From contig DATHRK010000046.1 of NCBI GenBank assembly GCA_035465395.1, positions 121,239-185,238 of the forward strand: a stretch of DNA of 64,000 nucleotides, written 5' to 3'. Shown here piece after piece: positions 19,542 through 27,322 of the stretch (the first letter of the stretch is position 1; the number at the start of each line of letters is the position of its first letter). The position numbers and the translations under genes are program-made. A model generated the notes under the pieces. The model saw only the letters and a program-made list of their open reading frames with translations. It ran no database searches and was not told the origin of the DNA. Source of the stretch: DATHRK01 sp035465395. GTDB taxonomy: Bacteria; Gemmatimonadota; Gemmatimonadetes; Longimicrobiales; RSA9.

Positions 19542-20096
19542 TCAGGACGCGGGGACTGGCCGGTCTCCAAGCACGGGCAGGTAGGCTGCCCACGGGCCGA
19601 CGGACACGCTGTATCGCTTCGCCATGACGCGCGCACACTGGGCTACGTGGCCGAGATCGTGGACGACCCACGCGGCCAGCAGCTGCGCGAGCGTCACAGG
19701 GCCCAGCTCCGGGTGCGTGCCAGGAAGCGCCAGTTCCGCGGATCCGAGGTGCCATCCGCGCAGCGTTTTTAGGTTGGCCCGGCGAAGCCGGGCGAACTCC
19801 TCGAGCAGGGAGCCCAGGGTCCGTCCCGCGTTGCGCTCGCGGTGGCGGAGACGGTCGTAGGGCGTGAAACGGGGGTCCGGGCCGCGCCCCAGGATGATGC
19901 GCGCGCGCTGCATCCAGTCGGTTTCCTCGCCGTCGATCAGGTGCCCGACGACGTCGAAGGGGCTGAACGTGCCGGCGCCCTCGGTGGCGCCGATCCAGCC
20001 CTCGTCCAGGCCGGCGAGCAACGCGGCGAGGGTGGCAGGGGTGTTGGCGAGCACCGCGGCGGCCTGCTCGACGTCGAAAGGGTCGGGTTGCGTCAT
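19542..20096 (-). CDS. DinB-family protein
   Basis: 184 aa, a four-helix DinB/YfiT-like fold. The three metal ligands are visible: His in FDVVGHLIDGEE, and HDLGHVAQCARVMA carrying two histidines near the C terminus. Family members bind a divalent metal, and some are thiol transferases. The exact reaction cannot be assigned. The start ATG at 20096 is the first in-frame ATG with a fitting N terminus (MTQPDPFDVEQ). It is separated from the upstream csbD-like gene by a strong hairpin. A second DinB protein lies at 22179. Confidence 0.85.
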   Translation of the reverse strand: MTQPDPFDVEQAAAVLANTPATLAALLAGLDEGWIGATEGAGTFSPFDVVGHLIDGEETDWMQRARIILGRGPDPRFTPYDRLRHRERNAGRTLGSLLEEFARLRRANLKTLRGWHLGSAELALPGTHPELGPVTLAQLLAAWVVHDLGHVAQCARVMAKRYSVSVGPWAAYLPVLGDRPVPAS

Positions 20097-20176
20097 CGTC
20101 GCGGCCTCCGGGCGAGAGAGGGTCGGCGGAATTATCGCACGCGTCGCCTCGGCCCCCAAGCCTGCTCCCGATGCAC

Positions 20177-20213
20177 GACGGCCCCGAGAGCGCGGTTCGC
20201 TCCCGGGGCCGTC
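20177..20213 (-). terminator. Hairpin between csbD-like and DinB genes
   Basis: GACGGCCCCGAGAGCG at 20177-20192 pairs with CGCTCCCGGGGCCGTC at 20198-20213 (one mismatch, 5-nt loop). It starts about 20 nt past the csbD-like stop on the minus strand. No U-run follows, so it may act as a Rho-assisted terminator or an mRNA 3'-end stabiliser. Confidence 0.6.
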
Positions 20214-20233
20214 CAAGCTGCAATGTGGGAGCC

Positions 20234-20434
20234 TCAGTCGGCGAGGTCCTTCATCGCCTCGCCGGTGTTCTTCTGGGCTTTCCCGGCAGTTTCCTTGACG
20301 GCGCCCTTGAACTGCTCGGACTCGTCGTCGACCGCGTCGGCGACGTTCTTCTGGATCTTGCCTTCCAACTCGCGGGCGGTGCCTTTCGCCTGCTGCTCGG
20401 TGCCTTCCTCGTACAGCTCTTCTCGGACTCCCAT
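20234..20434 (-). CDS. CsbD-like stress protein
   Basis: 66 aa. Highly charged, Lys/Glu/Ala-rich and free of Cys and Trp: KGTARELEGKIQKNVADAV, then QFKGAVKETAGKAQKNTGEA. This is the CsbD-like pattern of a repeated K/Q-G-x-x-K-E-x-x-G-K amphipathic helix. Members are abundant soluble general-stress proteins, sigma-B-controlled in Bacillus, with no known biochemical activity. An AAAGGA ribosome site lies at the right distance from the ATG at 20434. It has its own terminator-like hairpin, so it is probably a single-gene transcript. Confidence 0.85.
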   Translation of the reverse strand: MGVREELYEEGTEQQAKGTARELEGKIQKNVADAVDDESEQFKGAVKETAGKAQKNTGEAMKDLAD

Positions 20435-20720
20435 AATGCGTTCCTTTCCGTATTGGGCAGTGCCCCTCGGGTCGGATCGGCGAGATACGCGCGACGGCCC
20501 CGCGGGCAGAAACATCTGGCGCAGGGATCGTGCCGGCGACGTCGTCGCCCCCGCTTTCGCTACAGAACGGCCGCCTGGACGCTGTCGGCGAGCGCTCGCA
20601 GGGCCGGCTCCGAGGCGCGATTGGTCGAGGACCTCGCTTGGCCCACGTCGACGCGCCGCCTAGACTCGCAGCGGTGCCCACCACTCGCGGACCTGCGATC
20701 GGCGGGGTCCTGGAGGCCCG

Positions 20721-21077
20721 ATGGAAGTGCAGATCTTCGGTAACAGGAAGAGCGCGGATACACGCAAGGCGCTGCGGTTCTTCGCCGAGCGCCGGGTCAC
20801 CACGCACTTCGTCGATCTCGCCCGGAAGGCCCCGTCGCAGCGCGAGCTCGCGCGTTTCGCGCAACGCTTCGGCGCGGAAGCGGTGATCGACCGGGACGCG
20901 CCGCGCTACGCCGAGCTCGGCCTTCACGCCGCCCATCTCAGCCCCGAGAGGATCCTCGAGCGCGCGGAGACCGAGCCGCGCATCCTCCGCACGCCCCTCA
21001 TCCGCTGGCGGAACCACGTGCTGGTGGGGTTCGACGAGGAGACTTTGCGCGCCTGGGTGGCGGAGGCCGGCGCGTGA
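20721..21077 (+). CDS. ArsC/Spx-fold protein lacking the N-terminal cysteine
   Basis: 118 aa with the ArsC/Spx/YffB thioredoxin-like fold: MEVQIFGNRKSADTRKALRFF at the N terminus, and LRTPLIRWRNHVLVGFDEETL at the C terminus containing the cis-Pro segment. In arsenate reductases and Spx the first loop reads N-P-x-C. Here the aligned position is Ser11 and the protein has no cysteine at all. It therefore cannot reduce arsenate by the usual thiol chemistry. It may be a regulator or a divergent enzyme. It overlaps the CoA-transferase gene by 4 bp. Confidence 0.8.
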   Translation: MEVQIFGNRKSADTRKALRFFAERRVTTHFVDLARKAPSQRELARFAQRFGAEAVIDRDAPRYAELGLHAAHLSPERILERAETEPRILRTPLIRWRNHVLVGFDEETLRAWVAEAGA

Positions 21078-22192
21078 TCGACTGCCTCGGCGGAGTACGC
21101 GTCGTCGACTTCACCCAGAACCTCGCCGGGCCGACCTGCACGCAGATCCTCGCCGACCTGGGCGCCGACGTCGTCAAGATCGAGCCGCCGGCGGGCGACG
21201 GGGCGCGGGGCTGGGGACCCCCGTTCCGCGGCGAGGACGCCGCGATCTTCCACGCCGTCAATCACGGCAAGCGCAGCGTCGTAGCCGATCTGGCCACGGC
21301 GGCAGGACGGGACGCCGCGCGCCGTCTGATCGACCGGGCCGACGTCGTCGTGGAGGCGTTCCGCCCCGGCGTCATGGCGCGCTTCGGACTGGACGCCGAG
21401 ACGCTCCTCGCGGCACGCCCGGCCCTCATCTATGCGTCCGTGTCCGCGTACGGCGAGCGCGGGCCGAGGGGCGACGACGCCGGCTTCGATTCCCTGATGC
21501 AGGCCCACGCGGGCATCGTCTCGGTCACCGGGCACCCGGGCGCGCCGGTGCGGGCCGGCCCGTCCATCGTGGACACCGGCACCGCGTTGTGGACAACCAT
21601 CGCCATCCTCGGCGCGTTGAGGGAGAGGGACCGCTCGGGTCGCGGCGGCCACATCCGCGCCGCGCTCTTCGAGACGGCACTCGGGTACGCCGCCTACCAC
21701 ATCGCCGGATATCTCGCGGGCGGCGGCGTGCCGACACCGCACGGCAACGCGTTCCCGCTGATCGCCCCGTACGGCGAGTTTCCGACGGCGGACGGGCGCA
21801 TCGTGATCGCGCCGGCGAGCGACCGCCTGTTTCGCCTCCTGTGCGCGGTGCTGGGGCTGACCGCGCTCGCCGAGGACGAGCGGCTCGCGACCAACGCGGA
21901 CCGGGTGGCCGCGCGCGAGGAGCTCGATCGGGCCGTGTCCGCCGTGACCCGTCAGCGCTCCACGGACGAGCTGCTGGCGCGTTTGCGCGAGGCGGGCGTG
22001 CCGTGCGCCCCGGTGCTGGACATCGAGGAGGTGTGCGCGGACCCGCAGACGCGGGCATGCGGCGCGCTGGAGGGCGACCACGTCATGCCCCCGGTGACCT
22101 GGAACGGGCGCCGCCCGCGCGGCACGCGCGGCGTGCCGGAGCTGGGGGAGCACACGACGGACGTGCTGGAGGAGGCCGATGGAGATTCGTGA
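21074..22192 (+). CDS. Family III CoA-transferase (CaiB/BaiF)
   Basis: 372 aa, starting in a 4-bp overlap with the ArsC-fold gene. The family N terminus is clear: GVRVVDFTQNLAGPTCTQILADLGADVVKIEPP, then NHGKRSVVADLATAAGRDAA and VVVEAFRPGVMARFGLD. The catalytic Asp is expected in DDAGFDSLMQAHAGI. The C-terminal lid includes LREAGVPCAPVLDIEEV. It moves CoA between carboxylic acids in the cytoplasm. The acid is unknown, and alpha-methylacyl-CoA racemase activity is an alternative in this family. Confidence 0.93.
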   Translation: MIDCLGGVRVVDFTQNLAGPTCTQILADLGADVVKIEPPAGDGARGWGPPFRGEDAAIFHAVNHGKRSVVADLATAAGRDAARRLIDRADVVVEAFRPGVMARFGLDAETLLAARPALIYASVSAYGERGPRGDDAGFDSLMQAHAGIVSVTGHPGAPVRAGPSIVDTGTALWTTIAILGALRERDRSGRGGHIRAALFETALGYAAYHIAGYLAGGGVPTPHGNAFPLIAPYGEFPTADGRIVIAPASDRLFRLLCAVLGLTALAEDERLATNADRVAAREELDRAVSAVTRQRSTDELLARLREAGVPCAPVLDIEEVCADPQTRACGALEGDHVMPPVTWNGRRPRGTRGVPELGEHTTDVLEEADGDS

Positions 22193-22676
22193 TGCGGCCG
22201 CCTTCGTCCAGTACTGGCGCGGCATCCGTCACCGCACCGAGCGGGTGCTCGATGTCGTGCCCGCGGAGCACTTCGACTGGCGGCCCGCGCCGGGCCGCTT
22301 CTCGTTCGCCGACACGGCCCGGCACCTGGGCGCCATCGAGCGCTGGATGTTCGCGGAGAACGTCCGGGGGCGGCCCAGCCGCTACCCGGGGCACGGAGTC
22401 GAGCTCGCCGACGGGATGGAGGAGGTGCGCGCGTACCTGCGCCGCATGCACGAGGAGGCCGTCGCGATCTTCGGCGCCCTGCGCGCCGAAGACCTAGAGG
22501 CGCGCTGCCTGACCCCCGCGGGGGCCGCCATGCGGGCCTGGAAGTGGCTGCGGGCGATGGTCGAACACGAGGTGCACCACCGCGGTCAGGTCTACGGGAT
22601 GCTGGGGCTTCTGGGGGTGCCGACCCCGCCCCTCTACGGCCTTACCAGCGAGCAGGTCCGGGAGCGGAGCGTCTAG
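22179..22676 (+). CDS. DinB-family protein
   Basis: 165 aa overlapping the CoA-transferase by 14 bp, with GGAGG ahead of its ATG. The metal ligand pattern is TARHLGAIERWMF (first His) and HEVHHRGQVYGMLGLLGV (HxxHH...Q, second and third His), typical of DinB/DUF664 proteins. VVPAEHFDWRPAPG is a common N-terminal segment of this group. Substrate unknown. It completes a three-gene unit that converges on the proline dehydrogenase gene. Confidence 0.88.
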   Translation: MEIRDAAAFVQYWRGIRHRTERVLDVVPAEHFDWRPAPGRFSFADTARHLGAIERWMFAENVRGRPSRYPGHGVELADGMEEVRAYLRRMHEEAVAIFGALRAEDLEARCLTPAGAAMRAWKWLRAMVEHEVHHRGQVYGMLGLLGVPTPPLYGLTSEQVRERSV

Positions 22677-22707
22677 CTACAAGTCTGAGCGAACTGCGAA
22701 CCCGTGG

Positions 22708-22732
22708 CCCCGCGGCGACGCGACCCGCGGGG
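22708..22732. terminator. Bidirectional hairpin between convergent genes
   Basis: CCCCGCGG / CCGCGGGG with a 9-nt loop. It lies between the DinB stop at 22676 and the proline dehydrogenase stop at 22742, so it can serve either strand. There is no clear U-tract. Confidence 0.5.
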
Positions 22733-22741
22733 CGTCGCTGT

Positions 22742-23677
22742 CTAGCCCCTGGACACCACCGAGCGCAGCGCGAAAGCGACGTTCGCAGGCCGCTCCGCCA
22801 GGCGCCGCATGTACCACGCGAACCACGCGTCCCCGTAGCTGACCAGGACCCGCACGCGCACCCCCGAATCCGCCAGACGGCGCTGCGAGTCCGGCCTGAT
22901 CCCGTACAGCATCTGGAACTCGCAGGCATCGGCGACGCCTCGCTCACGCGCCGCGGCGTGGATCCGATGCGCGAGCGGGAGGTCGTGGGTGGCCACCGCG
23001 AAGCGCTCCGTGGCGCCCGTGGCCGCCAGGTGCTCCAGCAGCCGCGTCGCCAGGACTTCGTAGGCGCCGTCGACTTGGGCCCTCTTGGTGAACGCTATCC
23101 CGGCCGGCTCGAGGTAGGCGCCCTTCACGAGGCGTATGTGGGGCCGCGATGGCAGCAGCGCCTCCAGGTCCGCGGAGGTGCGGCGCATGTTGGCCTGGAC
23201 GCAGAGGCCCACCCACGGCGTAGCCTCGCGAAGCCGGCGGTAGAGGTCGATCGTCCGGTCGGTGTAGGCGCTCCCTTCCATGTCGATCCAGAGCACGCGG
23301 TTCAGACCGGCGGAGCGTTCGGCGAGGCGGAGCGCCGCATCCTCGGCGAGACCCGGGCGCACGTCCATGCCCAGCTGCGTCGGCTTGACCGAGACCTCGG
23401 CGTCGAGACCGGCGTCGGCAGTGGCGTCGAAGACGACGCCGTAGTGCCGCTCGACCTCGGCCGCGTCCGCCTCTCCCGCGACGTTCTCTCCGAGCTGCGT
23501 CAGCACGGTTCCCATGCCGCCGTCCGCCAGCCCTCGCGCCGCGGCGAGGGCGTCCGCCAGGGTCTCGCCCGGCATGAAACGGCGGACGGCGCGGCGCGTG
23601 AAGGCCATCCTGGGCAGCGACCGGCCCAGCCATTCGTTGTGCGACCCCCAGAGCAGGGCCGTTCTGAGCGGGTTCAT
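22742..23677 (-). CDS. Proline dehydrogenase (monofunctional)
   Basis: 311 aa, the length of single-function enzymes. FAD-dependent oxidation of proline to pyrroline-5-carboxylate, passing electrons to quinone at the membrane. The TIM-barrel motifs are present: VSVKPTQLGM, NRVLWIDMEGSAYTD, CVQANMRRTSADLE, RLVKGAYLEP and CEFQMLYGIRP (FAD/substrate pocket), then RVRVLVSYGDAWFAWYMRRLAERPAN. The ATG at 23677 (MNPLRTALLWGS) matches family N termini. No P5C dehydrogenase lies nearby in the window, so the second step is encoded elsewhere. Confidence 0.93.
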   Translation of the reverse strand: MNPLRTALLWGSHNEWLGRSLPRMAFTRRAVRRFMPGETLADALAAARGLADGGMGTVLTQLGENVAGEADAAEVERHYGVVFDATADAGLDAEVSVKPTQLGMDVRPGLAEDAALRLAERSAGLNRVLWIDMEGSAYTDRTIDLYRRLREATPWVGLCVQANMRRTSADLEALLPSRPHIRLVKGAYLEPAGIAFTKRAQVDGAYEVLATRLLEHLAATGATERFAVATHDLPLAHRIHAAARERGVADACEFQMLYGIRPDSQRRLADSGVRVRVLVSYGDAWFAWYMRRLAERPANVAFALRSVVSRG

Positions 23678-23821
23678 CAGGGCAAGTTCGTGAACGTTGA
23701 TACTCGCCTCGGGCGTGGCCGACGAACCGCCAGCCGCCCGAGTGGCCGTGCAACCCTTCGCCGCCGTTTCGCGTAGGACCGGGCGGCCGGGCACACTCGG
23801 CACTATCGTACCGGGTCGGGC

Positions 23822-24451
23822 GTGGGTAGCGCCACGGACCCAACCCCCCACGCGGGATGGGTGTCCCTGTATCGAGATCGTGATCGGGCCTCGCGCGGAG
23901 GCCGCTTGGAGGAAGCTGCGCTGATCGAGCGCGTCCTCGCCGGGGATCCGGCGGCGGAGCGCGAGATGTTCGATCTGCACGTGGACCGCCTCTACAGACT
24001 CGCCTTCCGCATGACGGGGGACGAGGATCTGGCGAGCGACTGCGTGCAGGAGATCTTCGTGCGCGCGTTCGATCGGTTGCCGGGTTTTCGCCGGGAGGCG
24101 GCCCTCGGCACGTGGCTACATTCCATCGGCGTGTCGGTGGTGCTGAACGCGCTGAGGAAGAGGAAGCGGACGAGCGGCAGGGAGGTGTCGCTCGACGCGG
24201 TGTCGGCGCAGGGCATGTCGTCCGCCCGTTCGTCGCCCCTACTCAGGGACCGGCTGAAGGAGGCGATCGACGCGCTGCCCGAAGAGCAACGTCTGGTGTT
24301 CGTGATGTACGAAGTCGAGGGATACTCCCACGCCGAGATCGCCTCGGCGCTGGACATTCCGCAGGGCACGAGCAAGGCGAGGCTGCACTACGCGCGGCGC
24401 AAGCTGCGGGCGTTGCTGGCTAGTGTCGTGGAGGGTATCCGGCTGGTATGA
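23822..24451 (+). CDS. ECF-type RNA polymerase sigma factor
   Basis: 209 aa from a GTG. Region 2 runs from DLHVDRLYRLAFRMTGDEDL to FREAALGTWLHSI (about residues 49-103), with DCVQEIFVRAFDRLPGF as region 2.2-2.3. Region 4 runs from IDALPEEQRLVFVMYEVEGY to SKARLHYARRKLRALL (about 147-199). It has no region 3, as expected for group 4. Its stop overlaps the start of a membrane protein gene in the position typical of an anti-sigma factor. The 30-residue leader before region 2 may be partly untranslated. Confidence 0.92.
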   Translation: MGSATDPTPHAGWVSLYRDRDRASRGGRLEEAALIERVLAGDPAAEREMFDLHVDRLYRLAFRMTGDEDLASDCVQEIFVRAFDRLPGFRREAALGTWLHSIGVSVVLNALRKRKRTSGREVSLDAVSAQGMSSARSSPLLRDRLKEAIDALPEEQRLVFVMYEVEGYSHAEIASALDIPQGTSKARLHYARRKLRALLASVVEGIRLV

Positions 24452-25515
24452 CCGAGTCCGACGATTTCCTGGGTGAGCTCGGCGTAGAGCTCGGCGCGGC
24501 CTACAACGTGCCGCCCGAGACCCCGCGCGAGGCGTTGTGGGCCGCGCTGCAGACGCGGCGCGCGTTGCGGGCCGCCTATCATCCGCCGCCGGAGACTCCA
24601 CGCGAGGCCATCTGGCGGCGGCTGGAGACCCACCGCGGCGTGGGGGCGCGAATCGCGGCCGCCGAGCCCGACGGTATCGTGGCGACGGCAACCGGCCCCG
24701 CGGGGACGGAAGGCGAGGCCGCACCGTCGGCAGCCGACGCCGCGAGCCGGCCGTGGTCCGCGCGCCGTTGGGCGGGGTGGGCCTTGCCCATCGCCGCGAC
24801 GCTGCTGGTGGGGATCTCGATCGGCCGCTTCGTCCCGTTCACGCCGGACGCGGCGCCCGAGCGGCTCCCGGGCCCGGCGGAGGCGCCGACCGCGAGCACC
24901 GCCGTGCCCGCCCCGGCGCACCGGACGCCGGACGGCGGTGGCGTCGAAACCGGCCGACCCGCGACCCGGGAGAGCCTGGCCGCGACGACGCCGGCCGCCG
25001 ACACCCCTGGCGGGGATCGCCCTTCCGGCTCCGTGGCCGCGTCGGCCGCACCGACGCTGCGCGAGGAAGCGGAGGGGCCCGAGCGACTCGCGTCGGGCGG
25101 GCCAGCGCCGGCGCGTGACGCCGAAAAGGCCATCGCTGTCCCGGCACGACCGCGGGGCCAGTTGTACCGGGTCGCGGCGCTGGAGACGCTCGGCGGCGCC
25201 GAGGCGCTCCTGGGCTCGGTCGGCCGCAGGGATGGATTCGCCGAGCGCGACACGGACGCCATTGCCGAATGGGGCGAGGACATGCTCAGCCAGACCCGCT
25301 TGCTCATGGACTCGCCAGCGGCGGACGATCCGGCGATGCGGGTCCTGCTGGAGGATCTCGAGCTGGTGCTGGCGCAGCTCGTTCGGCTGGGAGAAGGAAC
25401 GACGCCGCAGGAGGATCTGGAACTCATCGAGAGAGCGGTGCTCGAGCAGCAGCTGCTGCACCGCATCCGGGCGGTGCTGCCCGCGGGACGGGTGCCCGTG
25501 ACGGTCGGAACGTGA
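24448..25515 (+). CDS. Probable anti-sigma or sigma-partner membrane protein
   Basis: 355 aa, 4-bp overlap with the sigma gene. The N-terminal cytoplasmic part has a tandem duplicated motif, YNVPPETPREALWAALQTR and YHPPPETPREAIWRRLETH, about 26 residues apart. One membrane helix follows (WAGWALPIAATLLVGISIG, about residues 109-130), then a 100-residue Pro/Ala/Thr linker. The periplasmic C-terminal domain is helical (YRVAALETLGGAEALLGSV, ILLED-type repeats LLEDLELVLAQLVRLG). There is no zinc-binding HxxxCxxC motif, so it is not a classical ZAS anti-sigma factor. Its role is inferred from position. Confidence 0.7.
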   Translation: MTESDDFLGELGVELGAAYNVPPETPREALWAALQTRRALRAAYHPPPETPREAIWRRLETHRGVGARIAAAEPDGIVATATGPAGTEGEAAPSAADAASRPWSARRWAGWALPIAATLLVGISIGRFVPFTPDAAPERLPGPAEAPTASTAVPAPAHRTPDGGGVETGRPATRESLAATTPAADTPGGDRPSGSVAASAAPTLREEAEGPERLASGGPAPARDAEKAIAVPARPRGQLYRVAALETLGGAEALLGSVGRRDGFAERDTDAIAEWGEDMLSQTRLLMDSPAADDPAMRVLLEDLELVLAQLVRLGEGTTPQEDLELIERAVLEQQLLHRIRAVLPAGRVPVTVGT

Positions 25516-25523
25516 GGAGGCGC

Positions 25524-26984
25524 ATGACGCAGCGGATGGCACGAACCTCGGCGATCGCGGTGGTAGCGACGGTCGCCGTCACGCTCACCCCGGCGGGTGC
25601 CACCGCAGAGATACACGGCGTCGTCCACGGGCGCGCCGCGCGGGCCGCCACGGCCGGGGGCGCGGCGGTCCAGCAGGGGTCCGAGGAAGCCCTGTCGACC
25701 TACAACCAGGCGCGTCGCGCCTTGAACTTCCGCGATTTCCGGCGCGCCGCGGACCTGTTCCGCATGGCGCGCGACATTGCGCCCGGCTCCCAGCTCGCCC
25801 GCGACGCCGCCTACTGGGAGGCCTTTTCGCTCTACCGATCGGGCGGCACCCAGGCCTACCAGAGGGCTCTCGAGGTGTTGCAAGCGCAGCGCCACGAAGC
25901 ATCGGCAACCGGCCGCGACGCCGAAGCGCTCTACGTCCGCATCCGTACCGAACTGGCCGTGGCCGGCGATCCGGGCGCCGTCGCGGCGATCACGGGCTCG
26001 GCCGGCTACGGCGAATCGGCCGCGGCGGCGCCCGCCACGATCACCGTCGGTGGGCAGCCCACGCCGGTGAGCGACGCCCTCGGCGGTTTCCCCGGGGGCG
26101 CTCCGAGCTGTCCGCCGAGCGAGCACGCACTCCGGATCGCCGAGCTGAACGCGCAGCGGCGCCTGCGGGAGGCCCTCGTGCTGCCGGACCTCCGCAAGGT
26201 GCTGCTCACCCGTGACGAGTGCTCGGCGCCCCTGCGCAGGCAGGCCGTCCTGCTCGCGGCGCAGACGGAGGCCGACGGCGTGGGCACGCTGCTCGTGGAC
26301 GTCGCGCGCCACGACCCCGACCCGTCGGTGCGTTCGGAGGCGGTGTTCTGGCTCTCGCGGGTCCAGGGCGACGACGTCGCCGCCGCGCTGGCGGACCTGC
26401 TGGCCGACGCGCGCGATCCCGGAGTCCGCGAGCGCGCCGCGTTCGCGCTGTCCCACCACGCGTCGCCCATCGCGAGAAACGCGCTGCGATCCGTGGTGAT
26501 GCGCGAGAGCGCAGACCTGGAGCTGCGGTTGCGGGCGGTCGAATGGCTGGCCGCGGACGTCCCCGTTCGGGATCCGCACTTCCTGGCCGACGCCTACCCG
26601 GCGGTGCGCAACGAGCGGCTGCGGGCGCGCATGATCGAGGCGATCGGGACCGCGAGGGAGCCGTGGGCGTCGGACTGGCTGCGCGAGCGGGCCCTGGATC
26701 CGGCGGAGGCCGCCGAGAACCGTCGGGCCGCGCTCTTCCGGCTGGGCCAGACCCCCGTGACCGTGGCCGATCTGATGGCCGTGCTGGGGTCCCTGGAGGA
26801 CGGCGAGCTGCGCGAGCACGTCGTGTTCGTCATCGCCCAGCGTACGGGTTGGGAAGCGTCGCGAGCGCTCCTGCACCTGGCTCGCGAGGGTGAGTCGCGC
26901 GAATTGCGCGATGCCTCGATCTTCTGGCTCGAGCAGAGACGCGATCCGACGGCTAGGGCGGCGCTGGCCGAACTGCGTCGCTGA
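25524..26984 (+). CDS. Exported HEAT-repeat protein
   Basis: 486 aa from an ATG with GAGGAGG 8 nt upstream. A signal peptide (TSAIAVVATVAVTLTPAGATA) leads into a TPR-like segment (YNQARRALNFRDFRRAADLF and following). From about residue 250 there are HEAT/PBS-type repeats: VDVARHDPDPSVRSEAVFWL, LLADARDPGVRERAAFALS, VMRESADLELRLRAVEWL, HLAREGESRELRDASIFWL. Each repeat is about 30-37 residues. The fold is a scaffold for protein contacts. It is third in the sigma operon (8-bp gap) and is probably part of the same envelope-sensing unit. Confidence 0.85.
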   Translation: MTQRMARTSAIAVVATVAVTLTPAGATAEIHGVVHGRAARAATAGGAAVQQGSEEALSTYNQARRALNFRDFRRAADLFRMARDIAPGSQLARDAAYWEAFSLYRSGGTQAYQRALEVLQAQRHEASATGRDAEALYVRIRTELAVAGDPGAVAAITGSAGYGESAAAAPATITVGGQPTPVSDALGGFPGGAPSCPPSEHALRIAELNAQRRLREALVLPDLRKVLLTRDECSAPLRRQAVLLAAQTEADGVGTLLVDVARHDPDPSVRSEAVFWLSRVQGDDVAAALADLLADARDPGVRERAAFALSHHASPIARNALRSVVMRESADLELRLRAVEWLAADVPVRDPHFLADAYPAVRNERLRARMIEAIGTAREPWASDWLRERALDPAEAAENRRAALFRLGQTPVTVADLMAVLGSLEDGELREHVVFVIAQRTGWEASRALLHLAREGESRELRDASIFWLEQRRDPTARAALAELRR

Positions 26985-27028
26985 GCCTCGGAGGACGCCG
27001 GCACAGTCCGACCGACGGAAAGTAGAGA

Positions 27029-27060
27029 ACGGCCCGGGGAGAAACTCTCCACCGGGCCGT
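27029..27060 (+). terminator. Hairpin terminator of the sigma operon
   Basis: ACGGCCCGG at 27029-27037 pairs perfectly with CCGGGCCGT at 27052-27060. The loop itself contains a short GGAG/CTCC pair. It lies 45 nt after the HEAT-protein stop. Confidence 0.75.
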
Positions 27061-27098
27061 CTCGCGCGTCCCCCCTTCGGGCCGCCGCACATCAGCGA

Positions 27099-27224
27099 AG
27101 CGCGCGGGAACGGCGCGCCGCCTCCATCGATCGGGAGCGCACGGGACCGCGCTCCCCCCAAGCATCTCGGAGCGCAGGGAACGGCGCTCCCTCCATCGCG
27201 TTGGAGCGCACGGGATCGCGCTCC
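27099..27224. repeat. Four tandem palindromic repeats, about 35-bp period
   Basis: Three clear units have arms GGAGCGC and GCGCTCC around a conserved 8-nt loop of the type ACGGGAYC or AGGGAACG: arms at 27133-27140/27149-27156 (8 bp), 27169-27175/27184-27190 and 27203-27209/27218-27224. A fourth, weaker unit (GCGC GGGAACG GCGC) sits near 27102-27117. Spacers share CTCCATCG. Unit spacing is 34-36 bp. The array lies between the convergent ends of the HEAT-protein and 27323-28069 genes. No reading frame across it looks coding. It may be an intergenic palindromic element of the REP kind or a set of protein-binding or RNA hairpins. Confidence 0.75.
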
Positions 27225-27242
27225 TGTCAACCCATCCTGCGT

Positions 27243-27302
27243 CCTCCCTCGCGGGAGGCGTCTCGGGAGAGACGGCCCGCCGCCGCGGCGCGGTGGCGGG
27301 CC
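27243..27302 (-). terminator. Two hairpins after the riboswitch-controlled gene
   Basis: On the minus strand, 20 nt past the stop at 27323, GGCCCGCC (27274-27281) pairs with GGCGGGCC (27295-27302). Just beyond is CCTCCC-TCGC-GGGAGG (27243-27258). Neither is followed by a good U-run. They fit a Rho-assisted or processing-type 3' end. Confidence 0.5.
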
Positions 27303-27322
27303 TTGGTATCCGAAGCGAGCGG

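Noticed and set aside
20721..21077. Arsenate reductase
   Set aside because: The fold fits, but the catalytic Cys is Ser and there are no ars genes around.
27099..27224. CRISPR array
   Set aside because: Units are palindromic with conserved spacers of only about 12 bp, and no cas genes are near. CRISPR spacers would be unique and longer.
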